Source of the DNA: Rivularia sp. PCC 7116
Lineage (GTDB): Bacteria; Cyanobacteriota; Cyanobacteriia; Cyanobacteriales; Nostocaceae
Direction: 5' to 3'
Assembly (NCBI RefSeq): GCF_000316665.1
Contig: NC_019678.1
Location: 4,836,001 to 4,900,000, forward strand
Length of the DNA stretch: 64,000 bases
In this document: in pieces, positions 16,557 to 27,400 of the stretch
How positions within the stretch are numbered: the stretch's first letter is position 1
Layout of the letters: every line of letters begins with the position of its first letter
Program-made: the position numbers and the translations under genes
Notes under the pieces: model-generated
Database searches by the model: none
What the model was told of the DNA's origin: nothing
What the model saw: only the letters and a program-made list of their open reading frames with translations

Positions 16557-17027
16557 TTAAATATCAAAATGATAAGACACTGCACCGTCTTCACTAACTT
16601 TGAAGTTAGCATTAAACTGCTTGGCTTGATTGTCTAAAAATTCTCTGGCGGTGGCTGCTGGTAGCTGGGATTGCATGGCGAAGCCTAAAACGGTTATGCG
16701 TCCTTGATTTTCGGCTATCATCCGATAAAACATTGACTGCAAATGCAAATCCATTTGCTCGGTTATAGCATTTTTTTCTTTTTTTCCTTGGCGGCGCATT
16801 CCCAAGGCTAACCATCCACCAAGGGCTAGGCTAGGCAATCCGAAAATAAGACCGTTTACTGCTGTGGTGTCTAGTTCGGCTACTGCATAGTTATTGATAA
16901 AGTCATTCTCACTACGTATATCCTTATACAATAAATATTTGTTAATCATGGCATGGGCTGATAGGGTTGTCAGCATAAACCCTAATGTAATCAACCAACC
17001 AGCAGCTAGCTTCTCAGCAGTTTTCAT
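16557..17027 (-). CDS. Small two-segment membrane protein, paralogue 1
   Basis: 156 aa, function not recognised. Two hydrophobic segments (about 8-27 and 55-75), then a basic junction (RRQGKKEK) and a cytosolic helical domain: SMFYRMIAENQGRITVLGFA ... AREFLDNQAKQF ... ending YHFDI. The C-terminal part matches the protein at 17666-18088 (S-x-FYR-x3-E-x2-G-x-I-x2-L-x-FA, then FLD-x-A-x-FNA, then YHF), so the two are paralogues. The helical part looks like a winged-helix-like or small interaction domain; that is a guess. Confidence 0.65.
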   Translation of the reverse strand: MKTAEKLAAGWLITLGFMLTTLSAHAMINKYLLYKDIRSENDFINNYAVAELDTTAVNGLIFGLPSLALGGWLALGMRRQGKKEKNAITEQMDLHLQSMFYRMIAENQGRITVLGFAMQSQLPAATAREFLDNQAKQFNANFKVSEDGAVSYHFDI

Positions 17028-17441
17028 AATCTTTTTAAAGTTTTAACTTTAAGATTGATTCTAACCTCACTTTTATTAAAGCTTCCAGTCATTAATCATC
17101 AAATTATCACTATTGATAAGGCGTGGAAGTACATTAATCAGCTATTTTTCTATTCTATTTGGATAAATATGCGTAATTATACTTGTTTAACAGTTGCTAT
17201 TAGAACTACATTTTTCTTAACAATATAGCTTAAATCAATGCTCGCTAAATTAAGAAAGGTAAGTAATTGTTCAGTAGTGCTTTGTCCCGTTAGTTTTAAT
17301 TTGTTGTATTAGGGAGGGGGAAGAAGAGGTAGAGGGGGTAGAAAATATTTTAATTACTATATACTCATCAAAGATAAATAAAAAGAAATAGCAGTAGTTT
17401 GTCCCATTAAATATGATGGGTTCGTTTTCCTTCAAACCTAG

Positions 17442-17466
17442 AGAGACGTAACAGTGTTACGTCTCT
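17442..17466. repeat. AGAGACGTAAC hairpin element
   Basis: Perfect 11-bp stem AGAGACGTAAC / GTTACGTCTCT around the loop AGT. The same design (GAGACGTAGC-AGT-GCTACGTCTC) recurs at 42334-42356, so it is a dispersed hairpin family rather than a local terminator. Confidence 0.65.
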
Positions 17467-17591
17467 ACAAGCCATTAGAACTAATAGGACAGAACAGTAG
17501 TCTTTAGACAACTTTAGCTATTAGACGGAGGTTTGCAAACTCCGGCGAGACTAATAAAAATCACAAAATATATAAAAAGTTTATCCCTTAA

Positions 17592-17624
17592 TGTAGAAAC
17601 GCCCCCATTAAAGACGTTTCTACA
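17592..17624. repeat. TGTAGAAACG hairpin element
   Basis: Stem TGTAGAAACG (17592-17601) / CGTTTCTACA (17615-17624). Same outer sequence style as the GTAGAGACG family. Confidence 0.55.
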
Positions 17625-17665
17625 ATTTAATTAAAACAAAACAGTATTAAAAATAATGCACCCTC

Positions 17666-18088
17666 TTAGAGGTGGAAGTGATAATAAATACCACCGTTAT
17701 AACTATGGTCAAAGGTAGCGTTAAATTCCTGAGCCTTTGAATCTAAGAATAATTTAGCTTCTTCTCCGGTAATTTCTGCTTCTTTAGCAAAGCGTAATAA
17801 GGAAATTTCTCCTCTTTGTTCTTCTACAAGGCGATAAAAAGTAGACTGAAGATGGCTAGATAGCTGTATTTGATGCTGCTTTTTCAAGCTCAGTACCAGG
17901 AATGAACCTAAGCCTACACCAGATAAGCCTAAAGCTAAACCAGCAAAGGCTTTATCTGCCATTTCTTGTTTTTGTTCTTGAGTCGCTTTATGGTTATCTG
18001 TTGATAATGCCTCCACAGTTACATGCATAAGAAAAATAGAACCGAATGAGAGTAGCAAGCCAGCCGAAACTTTTGTGAGAAACTTCAT
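17666..18088 (-). CDS. Small membrane protein, paralogue 2, downstream of chlM
   Basis: 140 aa from the ATG at 18088; the open frame reaches 18133 but would overlap chlM. N-terminal hydrophobic segment (8-28) and a second (about 50-70), then STFYRLVEEQRGEISLLRFA ... AKLFLDSKAQEFNATF ... ending YHFHL. Paralogue of the 16557-17027 protein. It starts 41 bp after the chlM stop on the same strand, so it is probably co-transcribed with chlM. Function unknown. Confidence 0.68.
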   Translation of the reverse strand: MKFLTKVSAGLLLSFGSIFLMHVTVEALSTDNHKATQEQKQEMADKAFAGLALGLSGVGLGSFLVLSLKKQHQIQLSSHLQSTFYRLVEEQRGEISLLRFAKEAEITGEEAKLFLDSKAQEFNATFDHSYNGGIYYHFHL

Positions 18089-18129
18089 AGAAACACGACA
18101 AGATGTGATATCTTGCCGCGATCTTAACC

Positions 18130-18816
18130 TCACTTACGTGTAGCTTCCAGTATCCGGGAAAAGTAAAAGCGCGTGCGCGTCATTGCTTGACGCTCGATGC
18201 TAAAGCCGTTTTTTTGCAGAAAATCAACGATATCGGCTTCACGATGCTGATAAGCACGAGTGGTTTTACTAGGTCCTGGGAAGAAACTTCCGATTTTCTT
18301 TAATAGAACCAGGGCAAAGGTTTTGGGCGCGAAACTGACAATTATCCGCGATTCTGCTCTGCTGCATAAATGAGAAATCATTTCGGCGGCTTTTTCTTGG
18401 GGATAATGAATAAGCACATCCAAGCAAACAACGGTATGATACTTACCGCTCAAGCCTTCTAAGTCTTGAACTGCGAAAGTTGGATTATCACCATTTCCTA
18501 AAGTTTGTTCGGCTCTTTCTTTACCTTCTTGCACCATTTTTTCGGAAATATCGCTGGCGTAAACCTTTGCTCCTGCTTGAGCTAAAGGTATGCTGAGGCT
18601 ACCTACTCCACATCCAGCGTCGCAGATAGATATTTCTGACAAGTTTTCATCAGCTTTGAACCAGCTAAGTACTGTATCTACTGTCTTTTGATGTCCTTTA
18701 CGGATATCAAGCTGCACTGTATTTACTTCACCATTGCCATAGATTCTTTTCCAACGGTCAAACCCTGTGGAATTGAAATAATCCTTAACAATGGATTTAT
18801 CGTCTGCTACGTTCAT
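18130..18816 (-). CDS. chlM: Magnesium-protoporphyrin IX methyltransferase ChlM
   Basis: 228 aa. SAM methyltransferase with ICDAGCGVGSLSIPLA (motif I), VYASDIS, VCLDVLIHYPQEKAAEM and IVSFAPKTFALVLLKKIGSFFPGPSKTTRAYQH, the last being diagnostic for the BchM/ChlM family. N-terminal VKDYFNSTGFDRWKRIYG also typical. Methylates Mg-protoporphyrin IX in chlorophyll synthesis at the plasma/thylakoid membrane. Full length. Shows the organism is a chlorophyll-making phototroph. Confidence 0.94.
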   Translation of the reverse strand: MNVADDKSIVKDYFNSTGFDRWKRIYGNGEVNTVQLDIRKGHQKTVDTVLSWFKADENLSEISICDAGCGVGSLSIPLAQAGAKVYASDISEKMVQEGKERAEQTLGNGDNPTFAVQDLEGLSGKYHTVVCLDVLIHYPQEKAAEMISHLCSRAESRIIVSFAPKTFALVLLKKIGSFFPGPSKTTRAYQHREADIVDFLQKNGFSIERQAMTRTRFYFSRILEATRK

Positions 18817-18896
18817 AAAACTTAATAATTAGCGGTACTAAATCGAGAAAACTGCTTATTATCGGTAGGATATCAATTGATGAGGATAAAACCTAA

Positions 18897-18942
18897 TAAA
18901 AAAGCAGAAAACCACAAACCCAAGACCGCGCATTTGTGGTTT
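18897..18942 (-). terminator. Rho-independent terminator after nagA
   Basis: Minus strand: stem AAACCACAAA (18942-18933) / TTTGTGGTTT (18918-18909), followed by TCTGCTTTTTTATT. Located 48 bp past the nagA stop. Confidence 0.72.
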
Positions 18943-18989
18943 ATTGAGAAATATATTTAGCTGCGTGCAAAAGACTTTTTGAAGATAAT

Positions 18990-20174
18990 TTAAGATAGCA
19001 AGCGCTTTGGGGTTAACTGCTTGGTTGTTTTGTCGTGATGCCAACGCAGTAAATTGCTAGCATGAGCGCCTTCTATTCCTGGCAAACCAATTGCTGTTCG
19101 TGGTGCGGTGGTTGCGAGGGTAATTGCCGTTTCAAAGTCGCATATTCCCCATTTAAATAAATTCTGTACTCCTGCTAGTATTGGCAAAGTGGTTCCCGAC
19201 AAAGTTCCATCGGCTAATCTTGCGGTACCTTCAGTAACTGTAATTTTTCGACTATCCCAAGGATAGGTACCATCTGGTAATCCTAAAGGAGCTAAAGCAT
19301 CGCTGACTAAGAAAAGTCCTTGACTATAATTGCTAGCACGCAGCAGTAAATCAATCATCATCGGCGAGATGTGTTTGCCGTCAGCAATAAAGCCGCACAT
19401 GACATTTTCATTGATAATAGCCGCAGCCAACAAACCAGGTTGGCGGTGATGTAAAGATGGCATGGCATTAAAAGCATGAGTCACCATAGTCGCACCCATA
19501 TTAAAGGCACTTTCTGCTTGCTCTGCTGTTGCTTGAGAATGTCCTAAGCTAACGATAATTCCTTGCTGGCGCAGGTAAGGAATAACTTCCCCAACGGAGT
19601 CCAATTCTGGCGCTAAAGTAACAACCTTAACAACTTCTGTGAAATCCCCCAATACTCGCTTCACTTCATTGAGTGATAAAGGTAAAAGATATTCTTGTGG
19701 GTGTGCCCCACGTTTTTCAGGATTCAAAAATGGCCCTTCTAAATGCACTCCTAATACTTTCGCTCCCGAAGTTTGGCTTTTCATAAAATCGGCAACTACT
19801 GATAGTGTTCTGTGGATATTTTCTACAGAAGTTGTTACTACAGTTGGTAAAAAGGCATCTACTCCGCAATCCCAAAGATAATTAGAAATTTTTTGCAAGC
19901 TATCAATATTTTCTGTATTTAAATCTGGAAAAGCAGTTCCTAGCCCGCCATTTATCTGTAAATCTACACCACCCAAAGAAATGCGATCGCTTTCCAAATC
20001 CAATATTTGTAAATCAGTTAACGGAACTCGTTTGATGATATTACCCATTGGCACTATTTGCTCAATAATGCCCTCGCGGTTAACAAACAGCATTTGTCTA
20101 TCTTTGTAACCAGGAACAAGAGCATTAATAATGTTTAATGGCGTAGCAAAATTGCTTAGTGTCTTTTGAGTCAT
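18990..20174 (-). CDS. nagA: N-acetylglucosamine-6-phosphate deacetylase NagA
   Basis: 394 aa amidohydrolase. Visible blocks: VDLQINGGLG, the metal-binding VHLEGPFLNPEKRGAH, SLGHSQATAEQAE (His), VTHAFNAMPSLHHRQPG (His), and LVSDALAPLGLPDG (catalytic Asp). Hydrolyses GlcNAc-6-P to GlcN-6-P in amino-sugar recycling, linking cell-wall turnover to central metabolism. No nagB or transporter beside it. Divergent from purE across about 217 bp. Confidence 0.92.
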   Translation of the reverse strand: MTQKTLSNFATPLNIINALVPGYKDRQMLFVNREGIIEQIVPMGNIIKRVPLTDLQILDLESDRISLGGVDLQINGGLGTAFPDLNTENIDSLQKISNYLWDCGVDAFLPTVVTTSVENIHRTLSVVADFMKSQTSGAKVLGVHLEGPFLNPEKRGAHPQEYLLPLSLNEVKRVLGDFTEVVKVVTLAPELDSVGEVIPYLRQQGIIVSLGHSQATAEQAESAFNMGATMVTHAFNAMPSLHHRQPGLLAAAIINENVMCGFIADGKHISPMMIDLLLRASNYSQGLFLVSDALAPLGLPDGTYPWDSRKITVTEGTARLADGTLSGTTLPILAGVQNLFKWGICDFETAITLATTAPRTAIGLPGIEGAHASNLLRWHHDKTTKQLTPKRLLS

Positions 20175-20391
20175 AAGAGTTACGAGATTTTAGCTATAGC
20201 TGATTCGATTTTGATAGAAACTAGGACTATTAATCAAGAATAAAAACGCATTTTTAGTAATTCTTCTAATAGTTGATACATGCAACAGAGCTTTGGCTGT
20301 AGTCACAATTCCTCTGTAAAAATCTTAGTGTTTTCGCAAACTGCTCCAAAAGTGAGATTATTAATACACAATCCAAAATCTCAAGTTGCTT

Positions 20392-20901
20392 ATGACTGTT
20401 GGAATTATTATGGGTAGCGACTCCGATTTACCCACTATGCAAGATGCGATTAAAGTTTGTGAAGAATTCGGTGTTGCTTGCGAAGTTGCAATTGTTAGTG
20501 CCCATCGTACCCCGCAGCGGATGGTGGAATACGCGACTAAGGCATCCGATCGCGGTATTAAAGTTATTATTGCTGGTGCTGGTGGTGCGGCTCACCTTCC
20601 TGGAATGGTTGCTTCTTTAACTCCGTTGCCGGTAATTGGCGTTCCCGTTGCCAGTCGTCATTTAAAGGGTGTGGATTCTTTACATTCAATCGTACAAATG
20701 CCAGCCGGTATACCTGTAGCAACTGTAGCTATTGGCAATGCGAAAAATGCCGGACTTCTGGCAGTACAAATACTCGCTACCCATCAACCAGATTTATTAG
20801 AAAAAGTTGTTATATATCGTCAAAATCTTCGCGATTCTGTGATATCTAAGCAAGAAAAATTAGAAAAATTAGGCTATCAAGATTATTTAAATAACATGTA
20901 A
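20392..20901 (+). CDS. purE: N5-carboxyaminoimidazole ribonucleotide mutase PurE
   Basis: 169 aa from the ATG at 20392 (an in-frame TTG at 20386 is less likely). Class I PurE with [13 protein letters not shown] at the N-terminus, [21 protein letters not shown] and [15 protein letters not shown]. Moves the carboxyl group of N5-CAIR to give CAIR in purine synthesis. Normal length; no purK beside it. Confidence 0.95.
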   Translation: MTVGIIMGSDSDLPTMQDAIKVCEEFGVACEVAIVSAHRTPQRMVEYATKASDRGIKVIIAGAGGAAHLPGMVASLTPLPVIGVPVASRHLKGVDSLHSIVQMPAGIPVATVAIGNAKNAGLLAVQILATHQPDLLEKVVIYRQNLRDSVISKQEKLEKLGYQDYLNNM

Positions 20902-21673
20902 TTTTCATCGAAAGTTTACATGGGTTTCTCCTAATTTTAAATGTAATTAGACTAACTAAGCTTTCAGGTATTTTTACTATTTCTCAATCTATAAGTTGGC
21001 GATGAAATAAATTATAGAAAGATACTTCTTTACATTTTTTTAGAAAAGTTAATATTTTTCTACGTAAGTGAAAAATGCAGTTTTTTGTATAAAAAATTAA
21101 TAATTGCCTGTTTTTTTGCGATTGTAAAGTTATAGAACATTGACAAATCGATTGTTATTACAGCTATTCACAGCTTTGTATACAGCTAAAAATAAATCTA
21201 AATACCAAATAATAGTAGCAACAGCTACAGAATTCCCAAAGAACGTGCTGTAATGATTGTCTTCTAACCGTTGTAAACTTTTAAATTCGCCAAGTGATTA
21301 ACTTGAAAGGCTTTTAGTCAAAAATAGAAAACTTTAAAGAATTGATGAGTCTACTTGAGAGGTTTCCAAAAATACATAATAATAATCTTTTAAGAAAAAC
21401 TAGTGGCAGCAACATATGTATCATTGCTTTGTTGACTGATAGCTAGATTCTTTGGTTTGCTAGTTTCTTAATAGGCTTTTTGAACAAGAACTTTTATAGG
21501 TATAAGAATCAAACATGAATTGCCGAACAGTAAACCCCAACTGTTGGGAAAAATTCTGTATTTGAAATTTAAACCTATTCAAAAAGTTTGCAAATAAGTC
21601 TTTCGTTTCGGCTAAAGACGGTTTTATGCGAAGACAGCGGTGTTTTTCCAGTTAAGGAAGTTTTGGAGTGAAA
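20902..21673. other. 770-bp region upstream of amt: NtcA box and long leader
   Basis: After purE the sequence is AT-rich and gene-free. The NtcA box at 21215-21228 would set a start near 21263, leaving an untranslated leader of about 410 nt. I see no recognised riboswitch in it; no glnA-type motif is visible. Confidence 0.55.
21215..21228 (+). promoter_or_regulatory. NtcA binding site upstream of amt
   Basis: GTAGCAACAGCTAC is a perfect GTA-N8-TAC. A TAATGAT -10-like sequence begins 22 bp downstream (21251), the spacing of class II NtcA-activated promoters. The next gene is an ammonium transporter, a classical NtcA target under nitrogen shortage. Confidence 0.75.
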
Positions 21674-23266
21674 ATGCAAAAACTGATGCGAAAAAGAAAT
21701 AATAGAAACGGTAGGCGGAATAATTCAGAACGCTCTACTAGCGCTACACGTAATAGCTCATTTATCAAACAAGTAGGGCAAGGGATAAAAGGTTTAAATC
21801 CTAGCTTGCGTGCTTGTCTGCCAATTGCGGGTTTTATCGTATTGGCTTCGGGTTATGCAGCAGTTGCTCAAACTCCTGCTGGGGAAGGACCAACTACAGC
21901 GGAACTTAAAGTTGCATTAGACACTCTTTGGGTTGCAATTGCAGCGTTTTTGGTAATTTTCATGAACGCTGGTTTCGGGATGTTGGAAACCGGAATGTGT
22001 CGTCAAAAGAATGCTGTCAATATTCTTTCTAAGAACTTGATTGTGTTTGCTTTGGCTACCCTGGCTTTTTGGGTAATCGGTTTTGGTATCATGTTCGGCG
22101 ATGGAACTCCGTTCTTTGGTGTAAATGGTTTCTTCCTTACAGGTGCTGATAACAGCCCTGCGACAGGAGATGCTTATCAAGGCGTATTCAGTTCTTTGAA
22201 TTGGGCTGGCGTTCCTCTATCTGCTAAATTCTTGTTCCAATTAGCATTTGCTGGAACCGCTGCAACAATCGTATCTGGAGCAGTTGCAGAAAGAATTAAG
22301 TTTGTTGACTTCTTGATTTTCAGCCTTTTACTTGTAGGTGTTGCTTACCCAATTACCGGACACTGGATTTGGGGTGGTGGCTGGTTAGCGGGTGCTGGTT
22401 TCTGGGATTTCGCTGGTTCAACAGTTGTACACTCCGTTGGTGGTTGGGCAGCTTTGATGGGTGCAGCAATTCTGGGGCCACGTATTGGTAAATATAGTGA
22501 GGGTAGAACAAATGCGATTCCTCCCCACAACTTGAGCATTGCTACCTTGGGCTGTTTGATTTTATGGTTGGGTTGGTTTGGTTTCAACCCCGGTTCTACA
22601 ATGGCTGCTGATGCAACCGCAATTGGTCACATTGCTTTGACTACTAACTTAGCTGCTGCTGCTGGTGGTGTTACTGCTTGTTTCGTAGCTTGGGGTTACT
22701 TGGGTAAGCCAGATTTATCGATGATTATCAACGGTATCTTGGCTGGTTTAGTAGGTATCACAGCGCCTTGTGCTTGGGTAAACTTGCCCAGCGCGGTAAT
22801 TATCGGTGCGATCGCTGGAGCTTTGGTAGTATTCTCCGTTACCTTATTCGATAAAATCAGAATCGATGACCCAGTAGGAGCGATTTCTGTTCACTTGGTT
22901 TGTGGTTTCTGGGGTACTTTAGCAGTCGGTTTGTTTGCTGCTGGACCAAACCCTGACGGTATCTATGCTGACGGTGCGCCAGCTGGTTTATTGTTCGGTG
23001 GTGGAATTGCTCCCCTATTCACTCAATTAATGGGTGCTTTGGCTGTTGGCGGTATGACTGTGCTACTCAGCACCGTATTCTGGGTAGCATTAAAAGCTAC
23101 TTTGGGTATCCGCGTGACCAAGGAAGAAGAATTGGAAGGTTTGGATATTGGCGAACACGGAATGGAAGCTTACAGTGGTTTCGCTAAAGAAGCTGACACC
23201 ATCGGATATGGTGAATTAGAAAGACCTGGAATCTCAACTCAAGGAGATATGCCTACAAGTTTGTAA
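21674..23266 (+). CDS. amt: Ammonium transporter (Amt family)
   Basis: 530 aa from ATG 21674 (GGAG at 21665); an in-frame GTG at 21668 is an alternative. A basic N-terminal tail of about 45 residues ([11 protein letters not shown]) and one extra hydrophobic signal-like segment ([20 protein letters not shown]) precede the usual 11-segment Amt core. Core signatures: [30 protein letters not shown] (first pore His), [27 protein letters not shown] (second pore His) and C-terminal [17 protein letters not shown]. Carries ammonium across the plasma membrane. Preceded by an NtcA box and followed by a strong terminator. No PII gene adjacent. Confidence 0.92.
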   Translation: MQKLMRKRNNRNGRRNNSERSTSATRNSSFIKQVGQGIKGLNPSLRACLPIAGFIVLASGYAAVAQTPAGEGPTTAELKVALDTLWVAIAAFLVIFMNAGFGMLETGMCRQKNAVNILSKNLIVFALATLAFWVIGFGIMFGDGTPFFGVNGFFLTGADNSPATGDAYQGVFSSLNWAGVPLSAKFLFQLAFAGTAATIVSGAVAERIKFVDFLIFSLLLVGVAYPITGHWIWGGGWLAGAGFWDFAGSTVVHSVGGWAALMGAAILGPRIGKYSEGRTNAIPPHNLSIATLGCLILWLGWFGFNPGSTMAADATAIGHIALTTNLAAAAGGVTACFVAWGYLGKPDLSMIINGILAGLVGITAPCAWVNLPSAVIIGAIAGALVVFSVTLFDKIRIDDPVGAISVHLVCGFWGTLAVGLFAAGPNPDGIYADGAPAGLLFGGGIAPLFTQLMGALAVGGMTVLLSTVFWVALKATLGIRVTKEEELEGLDIGEHGMEAYSGFAKEADTIGYGELERPGISTQGDMPTSL

Positions 23267-23316
23267 TTCGTTTGATGGAAAGACTTTTGTCTGTTGAATA
23301 GTTGAATAAATAAATT

Positions 23317-23350
23317 AACCCCACTTTTTGAATAGAAGTGGGGTTTTTTT
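23317..23350 (+). terminator. Rho-independent terminator of amt
   Basis: Stem ACCCCACTT / AAGTGGGGT around a short loop, then T8; 51 bp after the amt stop. Confidence 0.88.
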
Positions 23351-23530
23351 TCGGAAATAATTTTTACTTGCTTATCTCTAGACTTGCTAGTAGTACACCT
23401 AAAACTACGTGGAGTGAATGAGGTAACAAAGTTTTTTCTCCCCCTCTTCCTCCTCTTCCTCCTCTCTAGCTTTACCTGGCAATTTTAGCTGTTTTAGAGT
23501 ACTAGGTTTTAACAAATCCAGTTGATATTT

Positions 23531-24142
23531 TTAGGGGTTAGGCATATTAACACTAGAAGCACTAGGGGGAGAGGAAAGATTTAAAAATGTAATCAGTTTG
23601 AGCGTGCGACGGCTAATTTTCCAACGCCCATTTTGTCTAACTAATTCATCTTCATAAGTACCATTGGCTACATCAATACTAGTATCAGAAATTTTGTGGG
23701 TTGCCTGTAGGTAAGAAGTCATCGTCGCAGTATTACGGTTAACGTCAATATTGACTGTGCCAATCAGGTGCTGTGTAGCGACATAACCATTTCCTTGAAA
23801 CACTGAAGCAACAAAATCTGCCCATTCGTCTGTACCTGTACGGCTAGCGCTAGCTCCATCGGGGAAAATTGCAGTAATCTCTGCATTTTCTGTAAAACAA
23901 TCTTGATAAATATTCTTTCCTGCTTGAATATCTCCTCTTCCAATGGCATCAGTTCCCAAGGCATAACAAACAGTTAATTGTTCAATATTTAATTTGGCGT
24001 TGGGTTGCGATGCAGAAGCAAATTCAAAGCTACCCCCAACAAGCACTAGCAAGGTAGCAATAACAGCAATCAGAATTTTGAAACCTCTAAAACGCCCCAT
24101 GGATTTTGAGGCAATGGACTTGCTCTTCTTCGTTTTTTGCAT
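23531..24142 (-). CDS. Exported NTF2/SnoaL-like protein
   Basis: 203 aa. Basic N-terminus and a hydrophobic segment (about 24-44, ending EFASASQP) make a signal peptide or anchor. The rest is an NTF2/SnoaL-like cone: LNIEQLTVCYALGTDAIGRGD, IYQDCFTENAEITAIFPDG, a THLIG-type strand AATQHLIG-like (VATQHLIGTVNID), TYEDELVRQNGRWKISRRTL. Members bind or modify small molecules; no function can be assigned. Convergent with amt. Confidence 0.68.
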   Translation of the reverse strand: MQKTKKSKSIASKSMGRFRGFKILIAVIATLLVLVGGSFEFASASQPNAKLNIEQLTVCYALGTDAIGRGDIQAGKNIYQDCFTENAEITAIFPDGASASRTGTDEWADFVASVFQGNGYVATQHLIGTVNIDVNRNTATMTSYLQATHKISDTSIDVANGTYEDELVRQNGRWKISRRTLKLITFLNLSSPPSASSVNMPNP

Positions 24143-24444
24143 CTGTCTATTGTCTCTCCAGCTACATTATTAAACTCGTTGTCTACGCAATATTTCTTAT
24201 TTTTTATAACTTATAGTGCTTAAACATACATTTGTCAGTGCTATAGCAGTGAAATATCTCTACAGGAATCAAAATAAATCGGTAAAATCAAACCCATTCT
24301 TTTTTTGTAACTGTTATCTAACACCTAATCTAGGGAATACTACTTATGTGTATGTAAGCCTATGTAATATACCTTTTCTTTGCTGTTAAGACTAGTACTC
24401 TACAGCACTGAGAAATAAAACTTAATTAGTAATATGAGGTAATT
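24143..24444. other. 302-bp divergent promoter region before the first HstK kinase
   Basis: AT-rich. I searched it for GTA-N8-TAC and found none with exact spacing. A GAGGT ribosome site precedes the GTG at 24445. Confidence 0.4.
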
Positions 24445-27400
24445 GTGAAAACCAACATTCCTATTCCTGCGATATCAGGATATAAATTGTTAGAAAAAAT
24501 TTATTGCGGTTCTAGGACATTAGTATACAGAGGAATTAGAAAAAAAGATTCTATACCGGTTATTATCAAAATTCTTGCTTCAGAATATCCTAGTTTTAAC
24601 GAACTACTGCAATTTCGCAACCAGTACACTATTATAAAAAATCTAAATATACCGGGTATTGTTTATCCCATTTCATTAGAATCCTGTGGCAACAGTTACA
24701 TTTTGGTAATGAAGGATTTTGGTGGGGTATCTTTAAGTGAATATATTTCTGCCTGCTTTCAGGATTTTTTTTCGATCTCGCTACAGCTAGTTGAAATTCT
24801 CCACCATTTGCATCAAAACCGCGTTATTCATAAAGATATTAAACCAGCTAATATTCTGATTAATCCCGAAACAAAACAAGTTAAACTGATTGATTTTAGT
24901 ATCGCTTCACTACTACCTAAAGAAACTCAAGAAATTATAAATCCTAATGTCTTAGAAGGGACTTTGGCTTATATTTCTCCGGAACAAACCGGAAGGATGA
25001 ATCGTGGAATTGACTACCGCAGCGACTTTTATGCCCTAGGTGTAACTTTATTTGAATTACTAACTGGGGAATTGCCTTTTAAATCTGATGATGCGATGGA
25101 GTTAGTGCATTGTCATATTGCACAACAACCTCCAGCGATAAAAAAAATTCACCTTGGTAAAGAGAGGCAGTTGGAGGAGGTTCCACAAGTTTTATCAGAT
25201 ATTGTGATGAAATTAATGGCAAAAAATGCCGAAGATAGATATCAAAGTTCATTGGGTTTAAAGCATGATTTAGAAGTTTGTTTCACACAACTTCAAGAAA
25301 CAGGAAAAATTGCAAGTTTTCAAATAGCGCAACGGGATATCTGTGATAAATTTATTATTCCTGAAAAGTTATATGGGAGAGAAAATGAAGTCGAGCAATT
25401 ATTAGCTGCATTTAACCGAGTTGCCGGTATTTCTCATCACAGCGAGCAGCCAGATTTAAAGTCTAATAATGAATTAATCCTCGTTGCTGGTTTTTCTGGC
25501 ATTGGTAAAACTGCCGTAGTTAAAGAAGTTTACAAACCGATACTCAAACAGCGCGGCTATTTTGTGAAGGGGAAGTTTGACCAATTTAATCGTAATATTC
25601 CCCTGGACGCATTTGTGCAAGCGTTTCGTCATTTGATGGCACAATTATTAACAGAAAGCGAAGCAGAAATACAACAATGGCAAGATAAATTACTTCAAGC
25701 ATTAGGTGATAATGCTCAGGTAATTGTTGAAGTAATTCCGGAATTAGAAATCATTATCGGAAAACAACTTAGTGTACCGGAATTATCCGGAGCGGCAGCT
25801 CAAAATCGATTTAATTTATTATTTCAAAAATTTATTCAAGTATTTACAACTAAAGAACATCCATTAGTCATATTTTTAGACGATTTACAATGGGCTGATT
25901 CGGCTTCATTAAAGCTGATGCAATTACTCATGAGCGAGTCAGATAGTGGATATCTGCTGTTAATTGGTGCTTATAGAGATAATGAGGTTTTTCCGGCTCA
26001 TCCTTTGATGTTGACTTTAGATGAAGTAAACAAAACTGGTGCAATCGTTAATACGATTACTTTGCAACCGTTAAGTCAAAATAGCTTGAATCAGTTAGTT
26101 GCAGATACTCTCAGTTGTCCTCAAGAATTAGCGCAGCCATTAACAAAATTAATTTTTCAAAAAACTAAAGGAAATCCATTTTTTAGCAGCCAATTTTTGA
26201 AAAATTTGCATGAAGAAGAGTTAATTACTTTTGATTTGAATGCGGGATATTGGCAGTGTTATCTCGGTAAAGTCAGAGAAGCAGCTTTAACAGATGATGT
26301 TGTTATATTTATGGCATTACGATTGCAGAAATTGCCAGAAAAAACTCTGGATATTTTAAAATTAGCGGCTTGTATTGGGAATCAATTTGATTTAAGTACA
26401 TTGGCAATAATCTCTCAACAATCGGAGGTTGAGACTGCTACTGTTTTGTGGAAAGCTTTGCAGGAGACTTTTATATTACCTCAAAGTGAGGTTTATAAAT
26501 TTTATATTCAACAGGAGCAACAAGTTAATCCAGGAAAGGTTTCCCAAGTTGTTAATTTTAAATTTTTCCATGATAGAGTGCAACAAGCCGCTTACTCGTT
26601 GATTCCGGAGCAACAGAAGCAAAAGACACATTTGCAAATAGGGCGATCGCTGTTAAATAGCATCCCTATAAACGAGCAAGCAGAGCATATTTTTGATATT
26701 ATCAACCAGTTAAATATTGGCAGAGGATTAATTGATAATATTGGAGAAAGAACTAAATTAGCTCAATTAAATCTCATTGCTGGCAAAAAAGCAAAAATAT
26801 CAACTGCTTATAGTGCTGCTGTTGAATATGCTCTAATTGGATTAGAATTACTAAACAAAGATAGCTGGAAAAATCAATATCAATTAACTTTAGAATTGCA
26901 TGAATTAGTTGCTGAAGCTGCTTATTTGAGTGGAAATTTTGAGCAGATGCAACAGTTTTCAGAAATTATTTTGCAATATGCCCAAATATTATTAGATAAA
27001 GTACGCGTTTACGAAATTAGGATAACTGCTGGCATTGTCCAAGGTAAACAGCTAGAAGCAATTAAAATTGCCCGCTCAATTTTACAACAATTAAATATTA
27101 ACTTTCCAGAGCAGCCAACCCCCGATGATGTTCGGCAAGGTTTTGAGCAGGTACTTGATAGTTTGCAAGGGAAATCAATTGCGGATTTAATTCATTTACC
27201 GATAATGAACAATCGCAAAAACATTGCAGCAATGAAAATTTTAATGCGAGTTATTCCTGCTGCTTTTCAAAGCGATCCAGTGATGGTTCCTCTAATCACC
27301 TTTGAAATGGTCAAATTATCGATTAAGCATGGTAACACAGACGTTTCAGCCTACGGTTATAGTTTATATGGATTACTTCTGTGTGGAGCCTTTGGCGATA

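Larger units (their letters stand above)
17028..17665. other. 638-bp gap with two dispersed hairpins
   Basis: No gene. Contains a purine-rich tract at 17311-17342 and the hairpins at 17442-17466 and 17592-17624. The stretch next to 17028 presumably carries the promoter of the 16557-17027 gene. Confidence 0.6.
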
